A stretch of DNA of 13,509 bases from Bacteroidales bacterium GP2 (lineage in GTDB: Bacteria; Bacteroidota; Bacteroidia; Bacteroidales; Muribaculaceae). The position numbers were made by a program, and so were the translations under genes. Shown here piece after piece: positions 1 to 6,613 of this stretch. Each line of letters starts with the position of its first letter. Positions within the stretch are counted from its first letter, which is position 1. The stretch covers positions 1 to 13,509 of the forward strand of contig DAAJ01000115.1 in the NCBI GenBank assembly GCA_001701115.1, in the 5' to 3' direction. The notes under the pieces were generated by a model. That model did not search any database. It saw nothing but the letters and a program-made list of their open reading frames with translations, and was not told the DNA's origin.

Positions 1-171
1 CAGCGGCAGCCCTCTGCGGTCCTGCCGATGATGGCGGTCGCGGACACTTCGGTTGCTACTGCAAATGCGGTCGAACAGGTCAAGGAAGCTGCTGACATAG
101 TAATCGGGTCTAACAATGACGACTCAGTTGCGAGGTATATCCTCGAGGCGCTATCTAAAACAAGGCTCTGA
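1..171 (+). CDS. HAD-superfamily (Cof-type) hydrolase, C-terminal fragment
   Basis: This frame is open from the first base and ends with TGA at 169-171, so only the last 56 residues of a longer protein are visible. The segment LPMMAVADTSVATANAVEQV followed by K-E-A-A-D-I-V-I-G-S-N-N-D-D-S-V-A resembles the C-terminal end of Cof-type HAD phosphatases, where the family pattern is GDGxNDxPM...A..SVA..NA...VK..AD.V..SN..DGVA. Such enzymes usually hydrolyse small phosphorylated metabolites in the cytoplasm; the substrate cannot be read here. Oddly, the residues just before LPMM read RQPSAV, so the two aspartates expected in motif IV are not seen in this frame or in the two other forward frames. 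The last 17 bases overlap the convergent recO gene. Family assignment rests on this short tail only. Confidence 0.7.
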   Translation, partial: QRQPSAVLPMMAVADTSVATANAVEQVKEAADIVIGSNNDDSVARYILEALSKTRL

Positions 172-880
172 GCACATCAAGGCTTTTCAAACCTGACAGC
201 GGCGCATGGTGCATTGATAAAAAATGAAGTATGCCGTCAAGGGTTTCATTGCGCTGTTCGCGCGTAAACCGGAAAAGGTGCATATTTTCCAGAGTCATCC
301 TCCCAAGCAGAGCTACGCTGCCGGAACGCTCGGCAGACACAAAATTCCTGTGGAGCGGCGCGCTCCGGCGGAATATGCCGCTATCCATGTCAAACACGGC
401 TCCCGGATAATACTCCGATGTGTCTGGGCTTACTCCCAGGCACCTGCCCATGCCGTAAAGAAACCACAGGTGGAAATTAGCGGCACGAGCTCCTTCAATG
501 CCGTCAAGCGCAAGCACGGAGCTTTCAACAAAACGCCAGACCCCCTCATCTCTTTGGCTTTCACGCAAAAGCGAGCCAAGCACTTCGGCTATGAATAAAG
601 CTATTGCGCATTTCACCGGATTGCTCCTCAGCCCGGCAAGCGGGTAAGTGGCGCGCATCTCCCCTATACGGTGAATCTCCCGGTCCGGTCTTATGTCCGC
701 CACGCATTCAAGCATCCCGAGCGGCTGGGTGAGCGCACGCCTGCGTGACGCTTCGCGACCCTTGCCGTCACTGACCAGAAAGGACACCCTACCCCCCTCC
801 AGGGAGTAGGCGGAAAGGATGCTATGGCTGTCGCTATAGCGCACCGTACGCAGGCAAATTATGTGCATTTTTTGCTTCAT
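155..880 (-). CDS. recO: DNA repair protein RecO
   Basis: RecO of the RecFOR pathway anneals complementary DNA strands and, with RecR, loads RecA onto SSB-coated single-stranded gaps. The 241-residue length is normal for the family. Residues 1-78 form the N-terminal OB-fold part (SDSHSILSAYSLEGGRVSFL, then a basic GKGREASRRR stretch and QPLGMLE). Residues 80-241 are the helical part, with the typical AIALFIAEVLGSLLRE and ANFHLWFLYGMGRCLG segments. The Cys4 zinc-binding site of some RecO proteins is absent. ATG at 878-880 is used; a second ATG at residue 5 (866-868) is possible and would lengthen the very short leader. The stop TAG (155-157) lies inside the convergent HAD gene. recO diverges from pnp. 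Confidence 0.95.
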   Translation of the reverse strand: MKQKMHIICLRTVRYSDSHSILSAYSLEGGRVSFLVSDGKGREASRRRALTQPLGMLECVADIRPDREIHRIGEMRATYPLAGLRSNPVKCAIALFIAEVLGSLLRESQRDEGVWRFVESSVLALDGIEGARAANFHLWFLYGMGRCLGVSPDTSEYYPGAVFDMDSGIFRRSAPLHRNFVSAERSGSVALLGRMTLENMHLFRFTREQRNETLDGILHFLSMHHAPLSGLKSLDVLRALF

Positions 881-886
881 TCAACA

Positions 887-894
887 CAAAATTA
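887..894 (-). promoter_or_regulatory. Candidate Bacteroidota -7 box for recO
   Basis: On the minus strand the bases read TAATTTTG, a match to the Bacteroidota -7 consensus TAnnTTTG. A weak -33 element (TTG at 917-919) lies 22 bases further upstream. The box ends only 6 bases before the recO ATG, so transcription from it would give an almost leaderless message for the first ATG, or a leader of roughly 15 bases for the ATG at residue 5. Motif match only. Confidence 0.4.
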
Positions 895-932
895 CAACTT
901 TCCCTGGCTATTGCCACAATTTAAACGCCTCC

Positions 933-968
933 TTTTACCTCATTACTCATAATATTTTAGTAACTTTG
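933..968 (+). promoter_or_regulatory. Candidate promoter of pnp
   Basis: TAACTTTG at 961-968 fits the TAnnTTTG -7 consensus. The best -33 candidate, TTTTA at 933-937, is spaced 23 bases away, slightly longer than usual, so the -33 part is weak. Transcription would begin around 972, leaving an A-rich leader of about 38 bases without a Shine-Dalgarno sequence. Confidence 0.5.
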
Positions 969-1009
969 TGCGATTTTTACGAAGAACAAAGAATTAGATA
1001 AACAGATTT

Positions 1010-3283
1010 ATGTTACAACCAATCAAGAAAACCATCTCGCTGCCTGACGGTCGGACTATAACTCTCGAGACCGGCAAGCTCGCCAAGCAGGCGGATGGAG
1101 CGGTAGAGCTGCGCATGGGCAACACCATGATTCTCGCAACCGTTGTCTCTGCTAAGGAGGCTGGCGAGGGAGTCGATTTCATGCCCCTTCAGGTAGAGTA
1201 CAAAGAGAAATTCTCTTCATTCGGACGTTTCCCCGGTGGATTCCTCAAGCGCGAAGGTCGTGCTTCTGACTATGAAATCCTCACATCACGTCTTGTTGAC
1301 CGAGTACTCCGCCCCCTTTTCCCTGACAATTACCACGCTGATACATTTGTAAACATCACACTGTACTCAACTGACGGTGTGGATATTCCCGATGCTCTTG
1401 CAGGACTTGCCGCTTCGGCTGCAATCGCTGTGAGCGATATACCTTTCAACGGTCCTATCTCAGAAGTGCGCGTTGCACGAATTGACGGCGAATTTGTAAT
1501 CGATCCCACTTTCGAGCAGCTTGAAAAAGCTGACATGGAGCTAATGGTCGGCGCTACATACGACAACATCATGATGGTGGAAGGCGAAATGAACGAGGTG
1601 AGCGAGGCTGAACTCCTTGCTGCTCTCAAAGCCGCCCACGATGCAATCAAGGTGCAGTGCGTTGCCCAGATGGAGCTTGCAAAAGAAGTTGGCATCGCAA
1701 AGCGCGAATACTGCCACGAGGTCAATGATGAAGAGCTCCGCAAGGACGTTCATGACAAATGCTACGACAAAGCATACAAAATCGCTCAGGCAGGATGCGC
1801 TGACAAGCACTGGCGCCAGGAGCAGTTTGATGCTATCTGCAAGGAATACATCGAGTCCCTCCCCGAAGAGGAGCGTGATGAAAAGACTCCCCTTGTAAAA
1901 AGATATTACCACGATGTTGAAAAAGAGGCTGTGCGCCGTTGCATCCTCGATGAAGGCACCCGCCTTGACGGACGCAAGACCACTGAAATACGCCCCATCT
2001 GGTGCGAAGTGGACTATATTCCCGGACCTCACGGATCTGCTGTATTCACACGTGGTGAAACCCAGAGCCTTTCAACCGTAACACTCGGCACCAAGCTCGA
2101 TGAAAAGATTGTTGACGATGTGCTCAACCAGGGCAAGGAAAGATTCCTCCTCCACTATAACTTCCCCCCCTTCTCTACCGGAGAGGCTAAGGCACAGCGT
2201 GGAGTAGGACGCCGTGAAATCGGTCACGGAAACCTCGCTCACCGTGCGCTCAAGCGTATGTTCCCCGATGATTTCCCCTACGTTTGCCGCATTGTCAGCG
2301 ACATCCTTGAGAGCAACGGCTCATCATCTATGGCTACTGTTTGTGCAGGAACGCTCGCGCTCCTTGATGCAGGCGTGAAGATGAAAAAGCCTGTCAGCGG
2401 CATAGCTATGGGTCTTATCACAGACACTGACAACGCCAAATATGCCGTGCTTTCTGACATTCTCGGCGACGAGGACCATCTCGGCGACATGGACTTCAAG
2501 GTTACTGGCACACGCGACGGCATCACAGCCACACAGATGGATATCAAGTGTGACGGACTCTCATACGAGATTCTTGAACGCGCACTCCTCCAGGCTCGTG
2601 ACGGTCGCCTCCATATCCTCAACATCATCGAGCAGACAATCCCGGCACCCCGCGAAGACTACAAGCCTCATGTTCCCCGCATCGTCACCATGCTTATACC
2701 CAAAGAGCTTATCGGTGCAGTTATCGGACCGGGCGGAAAAGTTATCCAGGGCATCCAGGAAGCAAGCGGTGCTACTGTCAGCATCGATGAGATAGAAGAT
2801 GGCGGATACATCGAAGTTGCCGCTTCAAACAAAGCCGCTATCGACAAAGCGCTTGAGATGATCAACGCTATTGTTGAGCTTCCCGAAGAAGGCAAGGTTT
2901 ACACCGGCAAAGTCCGTTCTATACTTGATTTCGGTGCATTTGTGGAATTTATGCCTAATCGCGACGGACTTCTCCACATCTCAGAAATTTCATGGAACAG
3001 GCTTGACGACATGGCTGCTTCCGGACTTAAGGAAGGAGATACAGTTGAAGTGAAACTCATTGAAATCGATAAGAAAACAGGCAAATACCGCCTTTCAATG
3101 CGTGCACTTCAGCCCAAGCCCGAAGGCTATGTTGAAAGGGAGAGAGCTCCAAGAGCTGAACGTCCCCGCCGCGAAGGTGACCGTCCCCGTGGAGACCGTA
3201 ACGACCGTGGACCTCGTAGAGACAATCGCGGTCCCCGTCGTGAAAATCGCGACAACCGCGAGAATAATCAATCTGCGGAATAA
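1010..3283 (+). CDS. pnp: Polyribonucleotide nucleotidyltransferase (PNPase)
   Basis: PNPase is a trimeric 3'-5' exoribonuclease that degrades RNA by phosphorolysis, releasing nucleoside diphosphates, and can add tails in reverse. Domains in order: RNase PH 1 (about 12-145, with FGRFPGGFLKREGR at 71-84), the helical linker (about 150-310), RNase PH 2 (about 320-545, with RGETQ at 348-352, SNGSSSMATVCAG at 435-447 and the acidic GDEDHLGDMDFKV at 486-498), KH (about 555-620, GPGG loop at 573-576), S1 (about 628-698, starting GKVYTGKVRSILDFGAFVEF) and an Arg/Gly/Asp/Asn-rich tail from about 708 to 757. Catalytic and RNA-binding parts all look intact. At 757 residues it is slightly longer than the roughly 710-residue classical form because of the tail. 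It stands alone, with its own promoter and terminator. Confidence 0.99.
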   Translation: MLQPIKKTISLPDGRTITLETGKLAKQADGAVELRMGNTMILATVVSAKEAGEGVDFMPLQVEYKEKFSSFGRFPGGFLKREGRASDYEILTSRLVDRVLRPLFPDNYHADTFVNITLYSTDGVDIPDALAGLAASAAIAVSDIPFNGPISEVRVARIDGEFVIDPTFEQLEKADMELMVGATYDNIMMVEGEMNEVSEAELLAALKAAHDAIKVQCVAQMELAKEVGIAKREYCHEVNDEELRKDVHDKCYDKAYKIAQAGCADKHWRQEQFDAICKEYIESLPEEERDEKTPLVKRYYHDVEKEAVRRCILDEGTRLDGRKTTEIRPIWCEVDYIPGPHGSAVFTRGETQSLSTVTLGTKLDEKIVDDVLNQGKERFLLHYNFPPFSTGEAKAQRGVGRREIGHGNLAHRALKRMFPDDFPYVCRIVSDILESNGSSSMATVCAGTLALLDAGVKMKKPVSGIAMGLITDTDNAKYAVLSDILGDEDHLGDMDFKVTGTRDGITATQMDIKCDGLSYEILERALLQARDGRLHILNIIEQTIPAPREDYKPHVPRIVTMLIPKELIGAVIGPGGKVIQGIQEASGATVSIDEIEDGGYIEVAASNKAAIDKALEMINAIVELPEEGKVYTGKVRSILDFGAFVEFMPNRDGLLHISEISWNRLDDMAASGLKEGDTVEVKLIEIDKKTGKYRLSMRALQPKPEGYVERERAPRAERPRREGDRPRGDRNDRGPRRDNRGPRRENRDNRENNQSAE

Positions 3284-3339
3284 TAAAACATAGGAAAGAG
3301 AGTTATTATTATATATTTGAGAGCAAAATAATTTTGTGG

Positions 3340-3378
3340 GTCAGACCTTCGAAGTGATTCGCGGGTCTGACATTTTTT
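3340..3378 (+). terminator. Rho-independent terminator after pnp, probably bidirectional
   Basis: GTCAGACC (3340-3347) and GGTCTGAC (3364-3371) form a perfect 8-bp stem around a 16-base loop that itself contains the palindrome CTTCGAAG (3347-3354). Six T follow at 3373-3378. It lies 57 bases after the pnp stop. On the other strand an A/T-rich stretch containing T runs follows the same stem, so it may also stop transcripts of the convergent thioredoxin gene. Confidence 0.85.
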
Positions 3379-3474
3379 ATATACCTTCCTTATGCAGTGT
3401 CCATTGACGAATCGCTTTAGCAGTAAGCAGGGATATTTGGCAACAATGCCGCATTTTCACCTCGGTCCATTTTT

Positions 3475-4668
3475 TTATTTGCTGTTTTCCCCCAACAGGT
3501 TGTCTACCTTTTTCATAAGGTAACCTTTGCCGTATCCGCTCCATGTTTCCTTGATAACACCATCCGGAGAAATGAGCACATAAAACGGGATTGCGCCATT
3601 TCCAAGTCTATCAAACATCATCACTCCTTCCTCACGGTAACCATTCCATTGGATTCCATTAAGCTTATATCTGCTCAAAGCCTCTTTCCATATCCGGTCC
3701 TCATCCTGGTTTAAACTCACAAAAGCAAGTTTGTCACTGTACTTTGCTGCAACCTCCTCCGCTTCAGGAAAAGACATGACGCACGGTCCGCAACCTGCAC
3801 TCCAGAAATCAAGCAATATGTACTTGCCTTGAAACTCATTTAAACTACGGGCATTACCGTCAGCATCAACAAATTCCCCCGCAGGTATTTTATCACCTTT
3901 TTGCAATTTCCTGTCAATAGACAGCAATGCTCCTATCTTTTTGCCATAAACGGAAGCATAATTCTCATCATCAATCCTGCTGGACAAACTTCTGATTTTT
4001 TCAGCATCCCGCATATTTGGGTTATTGAGCAAATTCTCCACAAGTTTCTGGTACTCATACATCCAGATATCATCTACCGGTGCACTGACCATATATTCGA
4101 GCTTTTTTGCAGTCGTTATGCTATCACATGGGTCAGACTTCTTGCGTAGTGCATTTATTTTCTTCCAGGTTTCCTTTTCCACATCCTCAGCACCTTTGTT
4201 ATCTACATAAATATAGTACATCAGGTCAGACTCTTCTATGCTATACCTCAGGGACTCTTCATATTCAGGCATCTGGCTTGCAGTCATTGCCGCAATGCTT
4301 TTCTGTAGAGGAGAAGGGCTATCGATAGTCCATAAAGGAAATAATACTCCATCACCTGTAATATTTATTTCAGCGCCGGGAAAAACTACGATATGTGAAA
4401 AAAAACTTGGAAATCCCCTTCCATCTACAATAAGATACAAAATATTGTTTCCTTCATTTACAGAGCCAGTAAGAAGGAAGCTGCCGTCATGTATGGTGTC
4501 TGTAACAAGCCTCTCGACCACCCTTCCGGAAGGACGCATCAAACACACTGTTGCGCTATCCGGAACGTTAGTCACTTTTCCGGTTATACGGAAATTATTC
4601 TCATTCGTTTGGGAATACCCGCTCAGGCATGCAACAGCAAATGCTGCAACTATTACTCGCAAGTTCAT
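3475..4668 (-). CDS. Secreted TlpA-like thioredoxin-fold protein with N-terminal DUF4369-like domain
   Basis: The protein (397 aa) starts with a hydrophobic export signal (residues 4-17) ending AVAC-L-S; Cys14 could be a lipoprotein cysteine, but Ala at -3 makes the lipobox poor. Residues 25-110 (FRITGKVTNVPDSATVCL... GSFLLTGSV... GAEINITGDG) look like the beta-rich DUF4369-type domain common in Bacteroidota thiol proteins. A helical, charged middle (about 118-250) follows. Residues 257-393 are a thioredoxin fold of the AhpC/TSA-TlpA type with the redox motif CGPC at 293-296 (FWSAGCGPCVMSFPE) and the cis-proline at 361 (GAIPFYVLI). It most likely acts as a thiol-disulfide oxidoreductase in the periplasm or on a membrane; its partner is unknown. 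It is a single gene, convergent to pnp. Two sampled 60-base stretches (4201-4260, 4321-4380) are about 38% G+C, lower than many stretches of neighbouring genes. Confidence 0.88.
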   Translation of the reverse strand: MNLRVIVAAFAVACLSGYSQTNENNFRITGKVTNVPDSATVCLMRPSGRVVERLVTDTIHDGSFLLTGSVNEGNNILYLIVDGRGFPSFFSHIVVFPGAEINITGDGVLFPLWTIDSPSPLQKSIAAMTASQMPEYEESLRYSIEESDLMYYIYVDNKGAEDVEKETWKKINALRKKSDPCDSITTAKKLEYMVSAPVDDIWMYEYQKLVENLLNNPNMRDAEKIRSLSSRIDDENYASVYGKKIGALLSIDRKLQKGDKIPAGEFVDADGNARSLNEFQGKYILLDFWSAGCGPCVMSFPEAEEVAAKYSDKLAFVSLNQDEDRIWKEALSRYKLNGIQWNGYREEGVMMFDRLGNGAIPFYVLISPDGVIKETWSGYGKGYLMKKVDNLLGENSK

Positions 4669-4779
4669 ATTAATGCTTCTTTAAAATAACTACTATCTAT
4701 ATATTAGAGCCAAAAATCCCATTAAGTGTGACATCAGAGGGCAAAAAAATTTTATCATTGCAAAAAAACTGGAATAATA

Positions 4780-4812
4780 TTTGCTCTATTACAATTTAAT
4801 ATGTTATCTTTG
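4780..4812 (+). promoter_or_regulatory. Near-consensus Bacteroidota promoter for the DUF6291-like gene
   Basis: TTTG at 4780-4783, a 21-base spacer and TATCTTTG at 4805-4812 (followed by C) match the -33/-7 consensus TTTG / TAnnTTTG with normal spacing. Transcription should begin near 4816. This decides the start of the downstream gene: the in-frame ATG at 4801 lies inside the promoter and would not be on the transcript, so the ATG at 4867 is favoured, with a leader of about 50 bases. Confidence 0.75.
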
Positions 4813-4866
4813 CAGCAGAAAACAACAAACACACCTTATAAATTTACTTATAGACTTTACACACCT

Positions 4867-5325
4867 ATGAAAACCCATTTCACATTCTGTACCGCATGGT
4901 ATGAAATCATCAAAGACTGCTCAACTCAGGTTAAAGGCGAGGTGTTCACTGCCGTTATGGAATACGCCCTATCCGGTGAAATCATAACTGTCTCACCGGA
5001 AGCAACCGTTATCTTCAAATTCATCAAAAGGGAGATTGACCGCCGTGCCTCACGCCGCAAAGCATCAGCTCAAAAAACCGGCAACCCTAAACAAGCGGCT
5101 AAAGCGGCTACGCCTGCTCCTCGTCTTCCGGAGAAATCCGCTTCTCAGGCTGATTCTCAGCGTGGTCATATTTCTCATACGCCTCGACAATCCTCTGCAC
5201 CAAAGCGTGACGTACAATATCCTTCTTACCGAACTCTATGCGACCTATTCCCTCTACGTTTTCCAGAATCTTCAGCGCTCGTATCAGACCGGAGGGAACG
5301 CTTCGCGGCAAGTCTATTTGTGTAG
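4867..5325 (+). CDS. Small DUF6291-like protein, 3' part antisense to phoH
   Basis: From the ATG at 4867 the protein has 152 residues. Residues 1-60 (FTFCTAWYEIIKDC, GEVFTAVMEYALSGE, ATVIFKFIKREIDR) resemble from memory the DUF6291 domain, whose pattern is F..Y..W...I......G..F.A...YA..GE......A...F.FIK..ID. This domain is uncharacterised and common in Bacteroidota accessory and phage-like regions. Residues 61-80 are a basic, Ala/Lys-rich linker (RRASRRKASAQK...). From residue 81 on, the frame runs antisense through the last 218 bases of the convergent phoH gene and looks like non-domain sequence. A longer frame from ATG 4801 is rejected because that ATG lies within the promoter. Either the gene naturally reads into phoH, or the original 3' end was lost and the tail is acquired. 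Function unknown. Confidence 0.6.
   Translation: MKTHFTFCTAWYEIIKDCSTQVKGEVFTAVMEYALSGEIITVSPEATVIFKFIKREIDRRASRRKASAQKTGNPKQAAKAATPAPRLPEKSASQADSQRGHISHTPRQSSAPKRDVQYPSYRTLCDLFPLRFPESSALVSDRRERFAASLFV
5093..5110. repeat. 9-bp perfect tandem duplication at the phoH stop codon
   Basis: AAGCGGCTA occurs twice back to back (5093-5101 and 5102-5110). On the minus strand each unit begins with TAG; the second unit supplies the phoH stop (5108-5110) and the first supplies another in-frame TAG nine bases later. On the plus strand it encodes QAA-KAA in the linker of the DUF6291-like protein. It marks the junction between the two convergent genes. Confidence 0.8.
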
Positions 5326-6094
5326 CGTCACCGGTAACAATCATCTTGGCATTCATGCCTAAGCGGGTCATGAACATCTTTATCTGATGTGTAGTAGTGT
5401 TCTGCGCCTCATCAAGCACAATCACCGCGTCATTCAGTGTACGCCCGCGCATGAAAGCAAGAGGTGCTATCTGAATCACATTGTTTTCCATGTACTCTTT
5501 CAGCTTCACGGCAGGAATCATGTCCTCTAATGCATCGTATAGCGGCTGCAGGTACGGGTCAATCTTGTCCTTCATGTCACCGGGCAGGAAACCGAGCTTT
5601 TCTCCTGCTTCAACAGCAGGGCGTGACAGTATTATTTTCCTTACCTCCTTGTTTTTTAGCGCTTTTACAGCAAGGGCTATCGCTATGTATGTTTTTCCGG
5701 TACCTGCCGGACCGAGCGCAAATGTCAGGTCATTGTTATTGAACGCCTCAACAAGTCGCTGCTGGTTCGGATTGCGGGCACTGATAGGTTTGCCGTTGAC
5801 ACCGAAGATAATAACACCGTCACTCTTGACGCTTTTGGGAGTCTCGCCACGCACTATGTCGAGGATGACATCCTCGGACAGCTTGTTGTATTTCACGCAA
5901 TAATCCTCCAGTTCGTGAATCTTCTTCTCAAACTCAGCGGTTTCATTCTCATCACCTAAAACCTTGATGATGGTTCCGCGGGCGGCAATGCGAAGTTTCG
6001 GGAAAAGGTTGCGCACAAGCTGCATATTGCAGTTGTTGACACCATAAAAGCTCACCGGATCAACCCGGTCTATTATAACTATGCGTTCTATCAT
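5108..6094 (-). CDS. phoH: PhoH family P-loop ATPase
   Basis: PhoH-like proteins (YbeZ group) are cytoplasmic P-loop NTPases with a helicase-1-like core, associated with RNA processing and ribosome quality control, often with the RNase YbeY. Residues 1-100 are the N-terminal region (FPKLRIAARGTIIKVLGDEN). The PhoH core follows: ARNPNQQRLVEAF at 106-118, Walker A GPAGTGKT at 128-135, SRPAVEAGEKLGFLPGDM at 157-174, Walker B VIVLDEAQN at 224-232, TRLGMNAKMIVTGDATQIDL at 243-262. The length (328 aa) is normal for the family. The acidic end (SPEDEEQA) stops with TAG at 5108-5110, followed by a second in-frame TAG. Residues 257-328 are overlapped by the antisense DUF6291-like frame, and no terminator is visible after the stop. 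ybeY is not in the window. Confidence 0.95.
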   Translation of the reverse strand: MIERIVIIDRVDPVSFYGVNNCNMQLVRNLFPKLRIAARGTIIKVLGDENETAEFEKKIHELEDYCVKYNKLSEDVILDIVRGETPKSVKSDGVIIFGVNGKPISARNPNQQRLVEAFNNNDLTFALGPAGTGKTYIAIALAVKALKNKEVRKIILSRPAVEAGEKLGFLPGDMKDKIDPYLQPLYDALEDMIPAVKLKEYMENNVIQIAPLAFMRGRTLNDAVIVLDEAQNTTTHQIKMFMTRLGMNAKMIVTGDATQIDLPRSVPSGLIRALKILENVEGIGRIEFGKKDIVRHALVQRIVEAYEKYDHAENQPEKRISPEDEEQA

Positions 6095-6119
6095 ACGGAA
6101 TGTTTATCGGAAAACGCGG

Positions 6120-6151
6120 CAAAGATAGCTTATGTTGCCTTTACCGGGAAA
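6120..6151 (-). promoter_or_regulatory. Candidate promoter of phoH
   Basis: On the minus strand TATCTTTG (6120-6127) is followed by C and is identical to the -7 box found at 4805-4812. TTTC (6148-6151) sits 20 bases upstream as a near-match to the -33 TTTG. Transcription would begin about 22 bases before the phoH ATG. Confidence 0.6.
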
Positions 6152-6180
6152 TATTTCTACTACTATTCAAAAAAAATTCT

Positions 6181-6188
6181 TATGTTTG
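6181..6188 (+). promoter_or_regulatory. Candidate -7 box for the operon starting at 6221
   Basis: TATGTTTG matches TAnnTTTG and lies 32 bases before the first ATG of the three-gene operon. A -33 candidate (TTTC at 6154-6157) is spaced 23 bases and is weak. The box is back to back with the phoH promoter in the divergent region. Confidence 0.45.
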
Positions 6189-6220
6189 TAATCTAAAACC
6201 ATACCATAACAATATTTATT

Positions 6221-6598
6221 ATGGACGAAGAACTGAAAAAACGTCTGGCAAACGACCCTGACGGGCTTCTTACATACGAATATATCGCCAACCACATGGG
6301 GCTTTGCGACCATATTATGGACGAACTCGTGCAAAACATGATTCAGGTCGATAAAACCGGGCAATTTGTAGCAAGCGCGGCAAGATACCTCGCTGCAATA
6401 GAACAACAGGCATATTCAAAGCCGATTTCAACCCTCATTGCTGCTGCTATAGACAAGGACAGGGAAAGAAAATATCTGCCTGACCTTATCAGCGGGATAT
6501 GGGGAAGCGACTATGCGGACAGAGCAGAAGAGCTGAGCAAGACCGATGACAATTTCAGAAGAATATACAAACGACTGAATCCCACCGGAGCGATATAA
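6221..6598 (+). CDS. Protein of unknown function, 125 aa
   Basis: I do not recognise a named family, though the sequence feels like a conserved Bacteroidales protein. It has no signal peptide or membrane segment and should be cytoplasmic. It looks mostly helical: LLTYEYIANHMGLCDHIMDE at 16-35, VDKTGQFVASAARYLAAIE at 43-61, then ISTLIAAAIDKDRERKYLPD at 69-88, LISGIWGSDYADRAEEL at 89-105 and DDNFRRIYKRLNP at 109-121. Residues 43-88 (TGQF..SAARYL and AAAIDKDRERKYLPDL) look like the most constrained parts. It is the first gene of an operon: 15 bases separate it from the cyclophilin gene, and the -7 box at 6181-6188 lies upstream. The start is the first ATG after that box. Confidence 0.85.
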   Translation: MDEELKKRLANDPDGLLTYEYIANHMGLCDHIMDELVQNMIQVDKTGQFVASAARYLAAIEQQAYSKPISTLIAAAIDKDRERKYLPDLISGIWGSDYADRAEELSKTDDNFRRIYKRLNPTGAI

Positions 6599-6613
6599 AC
6601 CCACGCACCAGCC

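Noticed and set aside
224..598. Open frame of 124 codons on the plus strand within recO
   Set aside because: It lies wholly opposite recO, has no recognisable domain or promoter, and recO is a clear full-length family member.
3388..3474. Short GGCA/TGCC hairpin (around 3439-3450) after the TlpA-like gene
   Set aside because: The stem is only 4 bp with no following T run on the minus strand; the stem at 3340-3371 is a better terminator for both genes.
4711..4745. Possible promoter for the TlpA-like gene on the minus strand (GATTTTTG at 4711-4718 with TTTG at 4742-4745)
   Set aside because: The -7 part begins GA rather than TA and the 23-base spacing is long; it is too weak to list as a feature, though the gene needs a promoter in this region.
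4801..4866. In-frame upstream extension of the DUF6291-like gene from ATG 4801
   Set aside because: The ATG lies in the promoter's spacer/-7 region, ahead of the predicted transcript start, and the added residues do not look like part of the domain.
5481..5903. Open frame of 140 codons on the plus strand within phoH
   Set aside because: It is the complement of the conserved PhoH ATPase core and has no features of its own.
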